64,000 bases of DNA from Chondrus crispus (lineage: Eukaryota > Rhodophyta > Florideophyceae > Gigartinales > Gigartinaceae), in the NCBI RefSeq assembly GCF_000350225.1, contig NW_005179100.1, forward strand, positions 62,001-126,000. Reading direction: 5' to 3'. Each line of letters begins with the position of its first letter. The first letter of the stretch is position 1. The translations under genes and the position numbers were made by a program. The notes below the pieces were generated by a model that did no database searches, was not told where the DNA came from, and saw only the letters and a list, made by a program, of their open reading frames with translations. Below are positions 62,599-64,000 of the stretch, piece after piece.

Positions 62599-63181
62599 TG
62601 AGACGGTGAATCCCACAGCTGTGATGCAGAGCAGGCTGAAGAGTTGTAGTGCAATTAGTGCTTGGTATATTATTGTATTTCATCTCTCTTCTACAGCGTC
62701 AGGGCATCACCTTCTTGTAGATAGCATGACACAGGTTTGTCATGAAAGACAAAGTCTACATGCACATCGGAAGCACAGATATATGATGCCTTTATACGTA
62801 CAAGATCTGAAGAATAGATCGTTCGAAGTCATCAACAGGCGTATTTTTATGTCTGTTGATCCTGTTCGAATGATATAGCCTTTGTCTTTATTTCGATGGC
62901 AATATAATATTTACCTCTACCTTATTTCCGTAGGGTGAAGGGGACAAGAGTTCCAGAGCAAACAACGCCATATCTTCCCGTCTTGAAATATATGAGAGAT
63001 AATTCTATAGAAGTTGTTTGCAACTGCACTTACCGACAGTCTGCTGAAGAATTAAAATCCTTTTGCAAAATCGACACTTCGTTTCGAAAAACATGTACTT
63101 CATAAGCTGCTCTTATTCAGAGCATGTCGCCATCACGGGGGCACGAATTCAGTTCTTGGTGTATCGCAGGAATGTGCATCC
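62599..63181. other. intergenic
   Basis: 580 bp between the P4H remnant and the glycosyltransferase; the GT frame is open from 63056 but lacks an ATG before 63182. Nothing else recognised. Confidence 0.5.
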
Positions 63182-64000
63182 ATGCCCGAGGGAAATGATC
63201 AACGGGCCTTCATGACGCTCTCCCTGACTGCGCGGGCGAGCCTCCTCTCTTTCCTCTTGGTCTTGTTGCATTATTTGCTTCTTTTTCAAAGACGTGTAGA
63301 AGTTCAAGCGCGTCTTCCTAAGACTCCAGGCTGGCAGGATCAAACTCTCAGAGCTGCCGTTGTGACAATGGCAGACCCCACGTTTCAGCATTGTGCGCTT
63401 CAGCTGCTACAATCTACAAGAGACCAGGACTGGCGTCAGCCTATTATTCTCCTTGCGGTTGACTATGAAGATTTCGGATCTGACGTCACAGAGCGATTGG
63501 AGGCCTTAGGAGTGATCGTAATTCACACAAACCCAATATTTGACGTTTGGCTGCAGAGAGGCGTTGAAAACATTGACATATTCCGTTCGCTGCAGTCAAC
63601 CAAGTTTCGAAAGATGGAGTTATTTCTTAACCCCATATTGCGAGCTTACGAGCGCCTTATTTTTATGGATGCCGACGGAATTGTCGACGCAAGTCTTGAA
63701 CCTCTACTGACCGTTCCGTTTCCGGAAAATACAACTCTAATGATGAGGCAGAACGACATCTCACTAGGCAAAAAGGGGTTCTGGGGAAATGAAATAGCTG
63801 TGGAGATGCTGAGCGACAAACAACTTGAACTTCTGTCACAAAGGTTTCCAAATCGAGCAAAGACAGGAGGTTCGTGTTGGTTCATTGTGGATGTGAAGAA
63901 ACTTCACTCACCTTCTCGAGTGGCTTCCAAAAGCATTGAGCTTCTATGCAATCTTCGTGCCGGGTTTCGATTCAACGATCAAACGCTGATAAGCTTACTG
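63182..64000 (+). CDS. GT8-type glycosyltransferase, type II membrane protein (3' end outside window)
   Basis: At least 273 residues, open to the window edge. Start at ATG 63182, or ATG 63212 ten codons later. A single N-terminal hydrophobic signal anchor (SLLSFLLVLLHYLLLF) after a short basic stretch implies Golgi/ER type II topology. The catalytic region has AAVVTMADPTFQHCALQL, the nucleotide-sugar metal motif RLIFMDADGIVDASLEPLL (DxD = DAD, residues 163-165), GGSCWFIVDVKKL and FRFNDQTLISLL. These fit the GT8/glycogenin-like fold used for cell-wall or glycan synthesis. Donor sugar and acceptor cannot be told. It follows the P4H remnant in the same orientation. Confidence 0.85.
   Translation, partial: MPEGNDQRAFMTLSLTARASLLSFLLVLLHYLLLFQRRVEVQARLPKTPGWQDQTLRAAVVTMADPTFQHCALQLLQSTRDQDWRQPIILLAVDYEDFGSDVTERLEALGVIVIHTNPIFDVWLQRGVENIDIFRSLQSTKFRKMELFLNPILRAYERLIFMDADGIVDASLEPLLTVPFPENTTLMMRQNDISLGKKGFWGNEIAVEMLSDKQLELLSQRFPNRAKTGGSCWFIVDVKKLHSPSRVASKSIELLCNLRAGFRFNDQTLISLL

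Noticed and set aside
1..64000. CRISPR arrays, rRNA genes, bacterial operons
   Set aside because: No regularly spaced repeats, no rRNA sequence and no Shine-Dalgarno-linked gene strings; gene content and introns are eukaryotic.

Overview
The window is nuclear DNA from a photosynthetic eukaryote, most likely a red alga (inference). Most genes are single uninterrupted reading frames; the few introns found are short (76-107 nt, GT-AG, donors gtgagt or gtacgt). Beta-tubulin carries one intron right after its first codons, an arrangement reported for the red alga Chondrus crispus. There is a plastid-type dihydrolipoyl dehydrogenase, a SHAQKYF MYB protein with an LCL domain, and a tRNA-Arg that appears to hold an 11-nt intron in its T arm, a class of ectopic tRNA intron described in the red alga Cyanidioschyzon.

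Layout. 1-6.4 kb: the 3' end of a UBR4/BIG-type E3 ligase facing a six-finger C2H2 protein. 6.4-11 kb: gene-poor DNA with hairpins, a tRNA-Pro and a near-perfect palindrome. 11-26 kb: MutY, coatomer zeta, mitochondrial processing peptidase beta, a coiled-coil protein, a secreted malectin-domain protein with one intron, a 179-bp fold-back element, riboflavin synthase, a C1orf131-like nucleolar protein, the REVEILLE-like MYB protein and a membrane RING protein. 27.7-36.1 kb: Sec61 alpha, a 5-kb gene-poor stretch holding a 5'-truncated LINE with target-site duplication, a coiled-coil protein and ribosomal protein eL18. 36.1-45 kb: accessory-looking DNA with a minisatellite, a Uma2-family (PD-(D/E)XK) gene broken by a 107-bp tandem duplication, a proline-rich protein, the tRNA-Arg, a possible small secreted protein and a second reading frame broken by a 55-bp tandem duplication. 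45.6-60.3 kb: dense housekeeping block (TVP23, a stand-alone YVH1-type zinc domain, PEX4, a small plastid-type membrane protein, PRKRIP1, beta-tubulin, an RG-rich protein, plastid LPD, formate-THF ligase, a TraB/Tiki-like protein). 60.3-64 kb: a decayed prolyl-4-hydroxylase and the start of a GT8-type glycosyltransferase that runs off the edge.

The genes do not form one pathway. Several are head-to-head pairs with short shared promoters (zinc domain/PEX4, formate-THF ligase/TraB-like, C1orf131-like/MYB). The observations most worth following are the T-arm tRNA intron, the nuclear Uma2 gene, and beta-tubulin lacking the MREI amino terminus. All family calls come from reading motifs by eye; no database search was run.
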